Source of the DNA: Lewinella sp. IMCC34183
GTDB lineage: Bacteria > Bacteroidota > Bacteroidia > Chitinophagales > Saprospiraceae
Direction: 5' to 3'
Assembly: GCF_003390915.1 (NCBI RefSeq)
Contig: NZ_QMEM01000001.1
Coordinates: 1,178,001 to 1,242,000 of the forward strand
Length of the DNA stretch: 64,000 nt
The notes beneath the pieces are model-generated. The model ran no database searches. It was not told where the DNA came from and was given only the letters and a program-made list of their open reading frames with translations. This document shows, in pieces, positions 35,345-43,455 of the stretch (positions are counted from its first letter, which is position 1; each line of letters begins with the position of its first letter). The translations under genes and the position numbers were made by a program.

Positions 35345-35926
35345 ATGCCCCGCGCACGTATCGAAGCGGCGATTGCCGTCAAGCAAGCCATCCTCCGCGA
35401 CGCGGACCTGCTGGACCGGCTCGACCGGGCGACCGCAGCCTGCATCGCCACCTTCCGTGCGGGGGGCAAGGTTCTCTTCTGCGGCAACGGCGGCTCGGCG
35501 GCCGACGCCCAGCACCTGGCGGCCGAACTGAGCGGACGCTTCTACCTGGACCGCCCGCCCCTCTTCGCCGAAGCCATGCACGTCAACACCAGCTTCCTCA
35601 CCGCCGTCGCCAACGACTACGGCTACGATCACGCCTTTTCACGGCTGACCACGGCCATGGCCCGCCCAGGAGACGTAGTATTCCTCCTCAGCACCAGCGG
35701 CAACAGCCGCAACGTACTCGCCGCCGCCGTGGCCGGCAAACGCGCCGGTTGCACCCTGGTCGCCTTCACCGGGGCCGGCGGGGGCGAACTGGGCCCGCTG
35801 GTCGACGTGCTCATCAACATCCCAAGCCACGACACGCCCCGCATCCAGGAGGGCCACCTCCTGCTCGGCCATATCCTCTGCGAGGACGTGGAGCGCGAAC
35901 TCTTCGGAACCCCACTGCCCTCATGA
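35345..35926 (+). CDS. gmhA: Sedoheptulose-7-phosphate isomerase (SIS domain)
   Basis: 193 residues. The SIS fold has CGNGGSAADAQHLAAELSGRF, HVNTSFLTAVANDYGYDHAFSR, LLSTSGNSRNV and the C-terminal IQEGHLLLGHILCEDVERELF, all GmhA hallmarks including the acid/base Glu and His. It makes D-glycero-D-manno-heptose 7-phosphate for LPS core or S-layer glycans in the cytoplasm. Its stop overlaps the ATG of maf (ATGA). lptC, also for LPS, lies 3 kb away. Confidence 0.9.
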   Translation: MPRARIEAAIAVKQAILRDADLLDRLDRATAACIATFRAGGKVLFCGNGGSAADAQHLAAELSGRFYLDRPPLFAEAMHVNTSFLTAVANDYGYDHAFSRLTTAMARPGDVVFLLSTSGNSRNVLAAAVAGKRAGCTLVAFTGAGGGELGPLVDVLINIPSHDTPRIQEGHLLLGHILCEDVERELFGTPLPS

Positions 35927-36501
35927 ATTTTCGTCCCGACCTCTCCCTGATCCTGGCCAGCAAATCGCCGCGCCGCAGTCAGCTGCTCACGCAGGCCGGT
36001 ATCCCCTTCACCCTGCGGACCGCCGAAGTGGAGGAAGTGTATCCGCCCGAAACCCCGGCCAGCGACGTAGCCCCCTACCTGGCTCGGCTGAAGGCGGAAG
36101 GATCGCTGCACCTGCTCGCCGCAGCCCACGAAGTGCTGCTTACCGCCGACAGCGTGGTGATCCTCGACGGGGAAATCTTCGGCAAACCCCGCGACCGGGA
36201 CCACGCCCTGGAAATGCTGGGGCGGCTCTCGGGCCGCGAGCACACCGTGGTCACGGGGTGCTGCCTGCGCAGCCGGGAAAAAGAAGTGGTCTTCAGCGGC
36301 GCGGCGCAGGTGCAGATGCATACCCTGACCGCCGAGGAAACCGGCACCTACGTGGATACCTGCGCGCCCTACGACAAAGCCGGTTCGTACGCCATCCAGG
36401 AATGGATCGGCCTGGCCAAGATCCGCCGGATCGTAGGCACCTACCCGACCGTGATGGGCCTGCCGGTGGACCAGGTGTACCACCAGTTACTCACCTTTTG
36501 A
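35923..36501 (+). CDS. maf: Maf-like nucleoside triphosphate pyrophosphatase
   Basis: 192 residues. The N-terminal LILASKSPRRSQLLTQAGIPF with SxSPRR phosphate-binding motif, LLTADSVVILDGEIFGKP (D of the active site) and YDKAGSYAIQEWIG are diagnostic of the Maf/Ham1-like fold. Members hydrolyse dTTP, UTP or modified nucleotides in the cytoplasm as house-cleaning enzymes. Its start codon overlaps the gmhA stop, so the two are translationally coupled. Confidence 0.93.
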   Translation: MNFRPDLSLILASKSPRRSQLLTQAGIPFTLRTAEVEEVYPPETPASDVAPYLARLKAEGSLHLLAAAHEVLLTADSVVILDGEIFGKPRDRDHALEMLGRLSGREHTVVTGCCLRSREKEVVFSGAAQVQMHTLTAEETGTYVDTCAPYDKAGSYAIQEWIGLAKIRRIVGTYPTVMGLPVDQVYHQLLTF

Positions 36502-36557
36502 CGGGTGGTGACGTATGGCGTAAGGCGGCCGACCACTTTTGACCAGACAAATTATAG

Positions 36558-36565
36558 TATCTTCG
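36558..36565 (+). promoter_or_regulatory. -7-like element TATCTTCG
   Basis: TATCTTCG before the PpiD-like gene, with TTTG at 36538-36541 only 16 bp away. Same octamer as at 12966. Confidence 0.4.
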
Positions 36566-36607
36566 CGGCCCCATCCGTACTAGGTGGGCTAAACGTACAT
36601 CCGATTT

Positions 36608-38761
36608 ATGGCACTGATTGGCAAGATTAGAAATAACCCCATCCTGGTCCTTCTCTTCATCGGCGGCGGCATCCTCCTGTTCGTGCTCTCCGACATCATG
36701 AACAGCGGCAACAGCGGTCCTATCGGCCCGGCCGAAGCCATGATGGCCCGCGTGGGCGAGGTGGAGATCGAGCGCAACGACTTCGAGCGTACCCTCTCCG
36801 TGGCCGGCACCAGCAACGATGCCTACCAGAGCCGCGACAACCTCTGGCGCTACTACCTCACGGAAAGCCTGGTAGCCAACGAGACTGACCGTCTCGGCCT
36901 CGAGGTATCCCGGCCGGAGCTCGAGGAGCTGACCTACGGCCCCCGGTACAGCCCCGTCATCCGCCAGACCTACGGCGACCCCCAGACCGGCCAGGTGAAC
37001 GCGCAGCTGCTCAACAGCGTCCGAACCCGCATCCAGGAGAACAGCATCAACGACGCCATCGAGGCGGGCGAGCTGCCCCCCAACTTCGTGGATCTGTGGA
37101 AGTACCAGAACCGGCGCGTGAGCACCCAGCGCCTACAGGAAAAGCTGAGCGCCCTGGTCACCAAGGCCATGTACGCCCCCAGCTGGATGGCCCAGGACTA
37201 CGCCGACGGCATGACCGGCAATCGCCGGGTCGCCATCGTCCGCGTCCCCTTTGACGAGCTCGACAACGATGCCGTCGAGGTATCGGACGCCGACCTGCAG
37301 AACTACATCGACGCCAACCGCAGCGCCTTCAATAACCTGGAGGAAACCCGCCAACTGGCTTACGTATCCTTTCCCGTCGACGCCACCGACGCCGACTCGG
37401 CTTCCGTGCGCAACCTTATGAACGACCTGGCCTCCGAATGGCGCAACACCCCGGTCCGTGACGACAGCCTGTTCGCCCTGACGGCTAACGGCTCCTACAC
37501 GGGAACCTTCCTCACCGAGGATCAGCTGGCCCCCTCCATCGCCGACGTGGTGATGAATGAGGTGGAAGTCGGCGAGGTCTACGGCCCCTTCACGGAGGGA
37601 GCCATTATGGCCCTCGTCAAGCTGATCGACCGCCGCGAGATGGCCGACAGCGTTACGCTTCGCCGCATCGTCCGCAATGCAACCATTCCCAGCCAGTTCA
37701 CCACCGCGAACCAGTTGATCGATAGCCTGCAGACCGTCCTGAACGCCGAGCCGGGCAAATTCGGGGAGCTGGCCACGGAGTTCAACCGCGACCCCCGCAG
37801 CATCGCCACCGATGGCATCCTGACCAACATTACGCCCGGCCAGCTGGAGCCGGCTGTCAACCGCCTTGCCTTCATCACGGGTGAGCCCGGCCGCTTCTAC
37901 AAGGTGCGTACCGCCTCCGGGGTACAACTCGTAGAGATCGTCCGCCGCAGCGCCTCCACCACCGAGCGGGTCAAAGTAGCGTACGCCACCGAGCCCATGG
38001 TCCCGAGCAAGGAGACGGAGGACGCCGCCCGCGCCCGCGCCGAGGAATTCCTCACCGGCAAGCGCAGCCTGCAGGAAGTACGGGACGCCGCTCAGTCGGA
38101 AGGCCTAACGGTGGGTACCACCGCCCCCCTCGGTATCGGAACCTTCAACATTCCCGCACTGGGATCCGGACAGGACGTGCGCGACATGATCTGCTGGGCC
38201 TTCGGTGCCGACGTAGGTGACGTCAGCGGCTTCGTGTACACCTTCACCGACCCTAACTTCTTCTACGAAAACAAGTACGTGGTGGCAGCCGTCGACAACG
38301 TCCTCCCCGAGGGCGTCGCCCCCGTGGCCGCGGTTCGCGAAACCATCCTTCCCACCGTACGCAACCAGCGTAAGGGCGAACAGCTCGCCGAGACCATCCA
38401 GGGCATGGATCTGGCCGCCGTGGCCAGCCAGTACGACGTGCCCGTCGATACGCTGAACGCGGTAAACTTCACCCAGACCTCCCTCGGTCAGGGTATCGGT
38501 ACCGAACCCAAGGTGATCGCCGCGGCCATGTCGACCGCGACCAACCAGGTGAGCCGCCCCATCGTGGGAGAGAACGGGGTGTACCTCGTCGTGCCCCTCT
38601 CCGACCTGCCTACGGGCTCCAGCGGCAGCCTCCCCATGGCGCGGCAGGCCATCAACTCCACCAGCCGCAACCGCGTACCGCAGCAGCTCCTGACGGGACT
38701 GCGGGCCCAGGTCGATATCGAAGACCAGCGCGTGAGCACCGAATGCAGCGGCGTCCGCTAA
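36608..38761 (+). CDS. PpiD/SurA-like peptidylprolyl isomerase, membrane-anchored
   Basis: 717 residues. One N-terminal anchor (NPILVLLFIGGGILLFVLSDIM) is preceded by MALIGKIRN, the usual PpiD start. The SurA_N-like helical region (ARVGEVEIERNDFERTL) runs ~45-230 and parvulin-type rotamase-like modules follow (~340-460; TLRRIVRNATIP, FGELATEFNRDP). The C-terminal part is another PPIC-like segment (VENGVYLVVPL region ~640-690). It helps fold outer-membrane and secreted proteins on the periplasmic side of the inner membrane. Single gene with its own promoter. Confidence 0.9.
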   Translation: MALIGKIRNNPILVLLFIGGGILLFVLSDIMNSGNSGPIGPAEAMMARVGEVEIERNDFERTLSVAGTSNDAYQSRDNLWRYYLTESLVANETDRLGLEVSRPELEELTYGPRYSPVIRQTYGDPQTGQVNAQLLNSVRTRIQENSINDAIEAGELPPNFVDLWKYQNRRVSTQRLQEKLSALVTKAMYAPSWMAQDYADGMTGNRRVAIVRVPFDELDNDAVEVSDADLQNYIDANRSAFNNLEETRQLAYVSFPVDATDADSASVRNLMNDLASEWRNTPVRDDSLFALTANGSYTGTFLTEDQLAPSIADVVMNEVEVGEVYGPFTEGAIMALVKLIDRREMADSVTLRRIVRNATIPSQFTTANQLIDSLQTVLNAEPGKFGELATEFNRDPRSIATDGILTNITPGQLEPAVNRLAFITGEPGRFYKVRTASGVQLVEIVRRSASTTERVKVAYATEPMVPSKETEDAARARAEEFLTGKRSLQEVRDAAQSEGLTVGTTAPLGIGTFNIPALGSGQDVRDMICWAFGADVGDVSGFVYTFTDPNFFYENKYVVAAVDNVLPEGVAPVAAVRETILPTVRNQRKGEQLAETIQGMDLAAVASQYDVPVDTLNAVNFTQTSLGQGIGTEPKVIAAAMSTATNQVSRPIVGENGVYLVVPLSDLPTGSSGSLPMARQAINSTSRNRVPQQLLTGLRAQVDIEDQRVSTECSGVR

Positions 38762-38793
38762 ACCCCACTTCTCCCCTGACCGGTAAGGATGTG

Positions 38794-38801
38794 TACTTTT
38801 G
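38794..38801 (+). promoter_or_regulatory. -7 element TACTTTTG
   Basis: Exact TAnnTTTG match, 20 bp before the small membrane protein that leads into lptC; no good -33. Confidence 0.55.
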
Positions 38802-38821
38802 CCGGCGAAAACTGATAAGAG

Positions 38822-38998
38822 ATGTCTGAAATCAAGCATGCGGGTACGAAAGGATACTTGATCATGGGCGGAGTAATCGCCTTCCTCCTCTTCGTGATCC
38901 TCGTCGTCTACCTCTACAAGGCCAACCAGGCATTCGTGCCCCAGGACCCCGACCTGTACGGGCAGCTGCGCGCCGGCCTCAGCGCCCGATGGGCCTGA
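38822..38998 (+). CDS. 58-residue single-pass membrane protein upstream of lptC
   Basis: Starts MSEIKHAGTKGYLIMGG, then one strong membrane helix (VIAFLLFVILVVYLYKAN) and a short polar tail (QAFVPQDPDLYGQLRAGLSARWA). The stop TGA lies inside the start region of lptC (10-bp overlap), so the two are translationally coupled. A -7 promoter box sits just before it. Codon use matches neighbours. No family recognised; coupling suggests a helper of LptC or the Lpt machine, which is inference only. Confidence 0.75.
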   Translation: MSEIKHAGTKGYLIMGGVIAFLLFVILVVYLYKANQAFVPQDPDLYGQLRAGLSARWA

Positions 38999-39534
38999 TC
39001 CGGTACGCCATACCGTTTGTGCTGTTGCTTGTCGGCTGCATCAACGACCCCGCCGAAGTGGCGCGGTTGCAGGATGCCTTCGATGACGAGCTGGAGGTAG
39101 CCACGGGTGTCCAAATCCTGTGGAGCGACTCCGCCCGCGTGCGCCTCATCCTGGAGGCGCCGGTGATGTACAACTACCTGACCCCGGCCGATCCGCGGCA
39201 GGAATTTCCGGAGGGCCTCATCGCTTACTTTCTGGACGAGCTGCAGGATACAACCAGCACGCTGGTCGCGAACGACGGCGTCTACCGCCAGCGTAACCAG
39301 CTGATCACGGTCCGCGACAGCGTCGTATGGGAGTCGCGCGACCTGCAGCGCCTCGAGACCGAAGAACTCAACTGGGACGACAGCCGGCAGCTTATCTACA
39401 CCAACAAGTTTGTCGTACTCACGCAGCCGGACTACATCATCACCGGCTATGGCCTGGAAAGCGACCCTGGCTTTACCAACGCCCGGGTCCTGCAGGTCGA
39501 TGGGCGCATCCCCGTGAGCCGGCCCGGGAACTGA
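38989..39534 (+). CDS. lptC: LPS export periplasmic protein LptC (lipoprotein form)
   Basis: 181 residues. Signal with lipobox LLLVGC (Cys17). The LptC beta-jellyroll follows: GVQILWSDSARVRLILEAPVMYNY, GLIAYFLDELQDTTSTLVANDGVY, RDSVVWESRDLQRLETEELNWDDSRQLIYTNKFV, and GLESDPGFTNARV. These are the family's repeated strand motifs (LxTEELxWD, GxGLESDPxFxxxxI). It passes LPS from LptBFG to LptA. The gene overlaps a small membrane-protein gene at its 5' end. Confidence 0.93.
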   Translation: MGLIRYAIPFVLLLVGCINDPAEVARLQDAFDDELEVATGVQILWSDSARVRLILEAPVMYNYLTPADPRQEFPEGLIAYFLDELQDTTSTLVANDGVYRQRNQLITVRDSVVWESRDLQRLETEELNWDDSRQLIYTNKFVVLTQPDYIITGYGLESDPGFTNARVLQVDGRIPVSRPGN

Positions 39535-39542
39535 GAAAGCCG

Positions 39543-39550
39543 TAGCTTTG
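39543..39550 (+). promoter_or_regulatory. -7 element TAGCTTTG of the LytTR regulator gene
   Basis: Exact TAnnTTTG match. Predicted transcript start ~39555, a 15-nt leader. Confidence 0.55.
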
Positions 39551-39569
39551 AAGACCACATCTCTCATGC

Positions 39570-40331
39570 ATGCTACTCAGTGCCGTAATCATTGAAGACG
39601 AGCGAAAGGGCCTCGTCAACCTCACCCAGATGCTTAGCCTGCACTGCCCCGACGTACAGGTAGTCGGTGATGCCGACAGCGTTGCCTCCGGGGTTGAGCT
39701 CCTGCAACGCGACGACCTCAAGCCCGACGTCGCCTTCCTCGACATCAACCTCGGCGACGGGAAGGTCTTCCAGCTCCTGGAGCGTATCCAACCCGTCGAC
39801 TTCGACATCATCTTCGTTACGGCCTACGATCGCTTCGCGATGAAGGCCTGCGCCTATTCCAGTATCGGCTATATCCTGAAACCCATTGACCCCGACCTCC
39901 TCGTCGAGGCGGTATCCCGCATCCGTCCGCGCAAGGAGGCCCGCACCGACGAGCGGCTGGAGGTCCTCCAACAATACCAGGAGCACCCCAATACCTTCAC
40001 TAAGATGGGCTTCGGCGGGGTGGACGGCGTGGAATTCGCCGAGATGCGCGACATCATCCGCTTCGAGGCGGAAGACAACTACACCCACGTGCACCTGCGG
40101 GGCGGACAGCGCATAACCGTGGCCAAGACCATCAAGTACTACGAGGACCTACTCACCCCCTTTAATTTTTACCGGGTACACAAGCGGCACGTCATTAATA
40201 TGAACTACATGAAAAAATTCGTGAAGGGGGAAGGGGGCTACCTGATCATGGACGACGACAAGCACATCGAGGTAAGCCGGCGCCGGCGGTCGGCATTTAT
40301 GATGCAATTGCGCCTGCTGCAAGAATTATAG
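39570..40331 (+). CDS. LytTR-family response regulator
   Basis: 253 residues. Receiver domain (1-120): acidic IIEDE, phospho-acceptor Asp58 in VAFLDINLGDG, Thr in FVTAYDRFA, Lys in YILKPIDPD. Output domain LytTR (~155-250): IRFEAEDNYTHVHLRG, TIKYYEDLLTPFNFYRVHKRHVINMNYMKKF. It dimerises on phosphorylation and binds DNA direct repeats. The genes just downstream are a 49-residue double-glycine peptide and a TPR histidine kinase, its probable partner. LytTR regulators often control peptide-linked systems (e.g. ComE, AgrA). Confidence 0.95.
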   Translation: MLLSAVIIEDERKGLVNLTQMLSLHCPDVQVVGDADSVASGVELLQRDDLKPDVAFLDINLGDGKVFQLLERIQPVDFDIIFVTAYDRFAMKACAYSSIGYILKPIDPDLLVEAVSRIRPRKEARTDERLEVLQQYQEHPNTFTKMGFGGVDGVEFAEMRDIIRFEAEDNYTHVHLRGGQRITVAKTIKYYEDLLTPFNFYRVHKRHVINMNYMKKFVKGEGGYLIMDDDKHIEVSRRRRSAFMMQLRLLQEL

Positions 40332-40386
40332 TTAACTGTTGCATAATCCTTACCTTGGAAGCGTTGGCTCAGTAGGCCTCCCTTCG

Positions 40387-40408
40387 CGAACGGGTGCTAT
40401 GCCGTTCG
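40387..40408 (+). other. Hairpin in the leader of the double-glycine peptide gene
   Basis: CGAACGG (40387-40393) pairs with CCGTTCG (40402-40408) across an 8-nt loop; no T-run follows, so it is more likely an mRNA structure or a LytTR/operator-like palindrome than a terminator. Confidence 0.45.
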
Positions 40409-40442
40409 TTCGCAACATAACCACACAAAAGACACACTTCCC

Positions 40443-40592
40443 ATGGCGCAGAACGGGAAAAAAACCATTGAGGAACTCCGCAACGACCAGCAGGTAAAAG
40501 CCCTGGACCGCGATGCGATGGACCAGATCACCGGCGGCAAGCGCCGCGGCCACTGGTTCCGCCGCGTGTGCGGGGGCATCATGCCCCAGTAG
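40443..40592 (+). CDS. 49-residue double-glycine-leader peptide precursor
   Basis: A 32-residue leader ends in LDRDAMDQITGG, matching the double-glycine consensus (L at -12, hydrophobic at -7, I at -4, GG at -2/-1) used by C39-peptidase ABC exporters for bacteriocins and pheromones. The predicted mature peptide is KRRGHWFRRVCGGIMPQ: 17 residues, net charge about +5, one Trp, one Cys. The gene lies between a LytTR response regulator (111 bp upstream) and a TPR histidine kinase (19 bp downstream), all on one strand. No modification enzyme or C39 exporter is in the window. It may be a signal peptide for the flanking two-component pair, a RiPP/bacteriocin-like precursor, or both. The leader match is seen; function is inferred. 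Confidence 0.72.
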   Translation: MAQNGKKTIEELRNDQQVKALDRDAMDQITGGKRRGHWFRRVCGGIMPQ

Positions 40593-40611
40593 CGTAGGTT
40601 ACCCCCCTTAG

Positions 40612-42582
40612 ATGTCACACCCGCAGGGAATCGCCCCCGGACCGGACGGCCCGGAACGTGCCCACCCCGAAGACGACCCCGGGGAGATCGAGCGTCTGCG
40701 CCACCTGCTCGATGAGTACGTCTACACCAATCCCCGGGAGGCGCGGCAGTTGTTGCAGCGACAGCGCCGCCTGCTTGACCGATTTTCCGCCGAGCTACCT
40801 ACTCTCGAACACCGGACGGGGGAGGATTACCGCCTCAGCTACCACCTCCACCTGGCTAACCTGGAAAGCCAGGAGTACCGCCACGAGGCCGCTGCCGGTC
40901 CCTTCGCCGTAGCGCTCGAGAGTGCCGAGCAGCGGGGCGACATTGCCGACCGCCTGGAAGTATACCTGGCCTACACGGGTCACCTCAGCAATCTGGGTAA
41001 AATCGAGTCCGCGAGCGATTACCTGGATCGCGCGCTGCGCCTGCTCGATTCGTACCCCAGCGACCGAATGCGGGCCCACGCCGCCTGCCGGCACGGCTAC
41101 CTGTACCTGCTCTTCTTCAGTTATCCCAAGGCCACCACCAAATTTCTCGAAGCTGAAAATCTTCTCGGCGGCGGCACCTTTGCCCTCACGCCCCAGGACC
41201 ACTACATGTACTCCCTGGCGCAGTCCGGCATGGGTACGATCTACCAGAACAGCGGGGAGAGCGAGCGGGCGGTAGCGGCCTTCGAACGTGCCATCCGGAG
41301 ATGCGAGACGATCGGCCTGCGGGCCCGCCTGCCCTGGCACCAGCTGAACCTCGGTAAGGAGCTCATCTCCGGAGGTGACTATACGGGTGCCGCCACCTAC
41401 TTCGAGGCCGTTATCGACGGTGAGGCCAACGGTTCCTCCCGGGCCCTGGCGGCCGCCTACGCCAATATGGGCTTCTGCCTGTACCATCTCGGGGAGTACG
41501 ACCGCACGGCTACCTACCTCGACCGGGCGGAGGAGCTGTACCGCGGGGAGGCCGAGCCCGACCACGTGGAGCTGGCCAGCATAGGATTCATGCGGGCTAC
41601 CCAGCTGATGGACGCCGGCGACTGGCAAGCGGCCATCACCGAGCTCAACCGGGCCCTGCCGGTAGCGGAAGTCGACGATAGCACCAGCGATCCGCGCCTG
41701 CTGAGCATGGTGGCCGACGCCTACCTGTACCTGTCCGTCGCCCATGCGCGCCTCGAGGAATTCGCGGACGCCTACCACTACCACTGTACCTACGACCGCT
41801 ACAACCGGCGCTTCCACCAGCAGGTGGATATCCTGCGGCAGGAGCAGTTCGCCGCCCAGTTCCGCGCGGAAGCGCGCGAACAGGAAAACCGCCAACTCAA
41901 GCTGCGCGCCAGCCAGCTTAAGCTCAAGGCGCTGCGGGCGCAGATGAACCCCCACTTTCTGTACAACGCCCTGAACAGCATCCAGTCGTTCATCTCCACG
42001 AACGACGCCGCTACCGCCAGCAAGCACCTGGCCAAGTTTGCCATGCTGATGCGCCAGAGCCTGGAATACGCCAACCGGGAGTACATCACCCTGGAGGAGG
42101 AACGGCAATTCCTTACCGATTACCTGGAGATCAATCGCCACCTCCGGTACGAGGGCACCCTTACCTACGGGATAAGCCTGCACCCCGACCTGGAAGAGGA
42201 CATCACCGGCGTACCCACCATGATCCTGCAACCCTACGTGGAAAATGCCATCGAGCACGGGCTGCGCGGACAGGCGGAGGGGCACATCGAGGTTGTGTTC
42301 ATGCCGGATGACGACGACCACCTGCTTGCCACCGTCACCGACAACGGAATCGGTCGGGTGCGCGTGGCCGAAATGCAGGCCCGTGATCCGGGCCGGGCGC
42401 ACCACAAATCGCGGGGTACCCAAATTACCGAATCCAGGCTCCAACTGCTCTCCGACGCGGACCGCGAGTGGGTACGGATCGAAGACCTGTACGCGGCGGA
42501 CGGGACGGCCGCCGGAACGCGGGTACGGGTACGGATACCGGTTTCCGAGATGCTCCCCCGCCGCGCCGACGGCGGCGTATAG
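40612..42582 (+). CDS. Cytoplasmic TPR-containing LytS-type histidine kinase
   Basis: 656 residues, no signal peptide and no membrane segment. Residues ~75-400 form TPR-like helical repeats (e.g. AQSGMGTIYQNSGESERAVA, YANMGFCLYHLGEYDRTATY). A coiled-coil linker (~405-440) leads to the His_kinase domain with His448 in QMNPHFLYNALNSIQSFI and an HATPase with YVENAIEHGL and TDNGIGRVRV. This HK class pairs with LytTR regulators; here the regulator is 281 bp upstream with a double-glycine peptide between. TPR domains in RRNPP regulators bind imported peptides, so an intracellular peptide or protein signal is plausible. The start ATG 40612 is 19 bp after the peptide stop. Confidence 0.93.
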   Translation: MSHPQGIAPGPDGPERAHPEDDPGEIERLRHLLDEYVYTNPREARQLLQRQRRLLDRFSAELPTLEHRTGEDYRLSYHLHLANLESQEYRHEAAAGPFAVALESAEQRGDIADRLEVYLAYTGHLSNLGKIESASDYLDRALRLLDSYPSDRMRAHAACRHGYLYLLFFSYPKATTKFLEAENLLGGGTFALTPQDHYMYSLAQSGMGTIYQNSGESERAVAAFERAIRRCETIGLRARLPWHQLNLGKELISGGDYTGAATYFEAVIDGEANGSSRALAAAYANMGFCLYHLGEYDRTATYLDRAEELYRGEAEPDHVELASIGFMRATQLMDAGDWQAAITELNRALPVAEVDDSTSDPRLLSMVADAYLYLSVAHARLEEFADAYHYHCTYDRYNRRFHQQVDILRQEQFAAQFRAEAREQENRQLKLRASQLKLKALRAQMNPHFLYNALNSIQSFISTNDAATASKHLAKFAMLMRQSLEYANREYITLEEERQFLTDYLEINRHLRYEGTLTYGISLHPDLEEDITGVPTMILQPYVENAIEHGLRGQAEGHIEVVFMPDDDDHLLATVTDNGIGRVRVAEMQARDPGRAHHKSRGTQITESRLQLLSDADREWVRIEDLYAADGTAAGTRVRVRIPVSEMLPRRADGGV

Positions 42583-42633
42583 GCCGGGTGTGGGGACCGC
42601 TGCTTACCTTACCGGTATAATCGCCCCGCGAAT

Positions 42634-43455
42634 ATGCGCGAAAACAGCCTGCGACACCGTATACACGAGATCATATTCGAGGCCGACACCCCGGCGGGAA
42701 AGTTCTTCGACATAGCCCTGTTGGTCCTCATCTGTATCTCTATCGTGGTGGTGATGCTGGAGAGTTCTTCCGATTTCAACCAACAGTACGGCTGGCTATT
42801 CTTCTATATCGAGTGGGTCCTTACCATCGTTTTCACGGTGGAGTACGTGCTGCGGCTGTGGGTGACGCTCAATCCCCTCAAGTACGCCCTGAGCTTCTAC
42901 GGCGTCGTCGACATTCTGGCCATCCTCCCCTCCTACCTAGGGTTGCTGCTGGCCAACGCCCAGTACTTCCTCATCATCCGGATCCTGCGCCTGATGCGGG
43001 TCTTCCGGATCTTCAAGCTGGGGCAGTACCTCAGCGAAGGCGATCAGCTTGGGCGGGCCCTCGTCGCCAGCCGCAACAAGATCGCCGTATTCCTCTTCGC
43101 CGTGACCATCCTGGTCATCATCATCGGCTCCTTCATGTACCTGCTGGAGGGCGGCTCCAACGACGGTTTCTCCTCCATCCCGCGTGCTGTCTACTGGGCC
43201 ATCGTCACCATCACCACGGTGGGCTACGGCGACATCACGCCGCAGACCCGCTTCGGGCAATTCATCTCGGCAATCGTGATGATCCTGGGCTACGCCATCA
43301 TCGCCGTGCCGACGGGCATCGTGACCAACGAGATGATGAACTCCAAAAACAAGGAATCGGAACTGAGCACGCAGGTTTGCCGCTACTGCTCGCGCGAGGG
43401 GCACGCCGCCGACGCGGTCTACTGCAAGTACTGCGGCGGGCGGCTCAACCCCTAG
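42634..43455 (+). CDS. Voltage-gated potassium channel with C-terminal zinc ribbon
   Basis: 273 residues. Six membrane segments: S1-S3 within 25-95, an S4 with regularly spaced arginines (IIRILRLMRVFRIFKLGQY), S5, and a pore with selectivity filter TTVGYGD (~193-199). After S6 a CxxC...CxxC ribbon (CRYCSREGHAADAVYCKYC) ends the protein. Family: KvAP/Kch ion transport channels. It moves K+ across the inner membrane when depolarised; the cytosolic ribbon may sense zinc or redox state or mediate assembly. It lies 51 bp after the TPR kinase gene, so may share its transcript. Its stop overlaps the convergent exbD by 4 bp. Confidence 0.93.
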   Translation: MRENSLRHRIHEIIFEADTPAGKFFDIALLVLICISIVVVMLESSSDFNQQYGWLFFYIEWVLTIVFTVEYVLRLWVTLNPLKYALSFYGVVDILAILPSYLGLLLANAQYFLIIRILRLMRVFRIFKLGQYLSEGDQLGRALVASRNKIAVFLFAVTILVIIIGSFMYLLEGGSNDGFSSIPRAVYWAIVTITTVGYGDITPQTRFGQFISAIVMILGYAIIAVPTGIVTNEMMNSKNKESELSTQVCRYCSREGHAADAVYCKYCGGRLNP

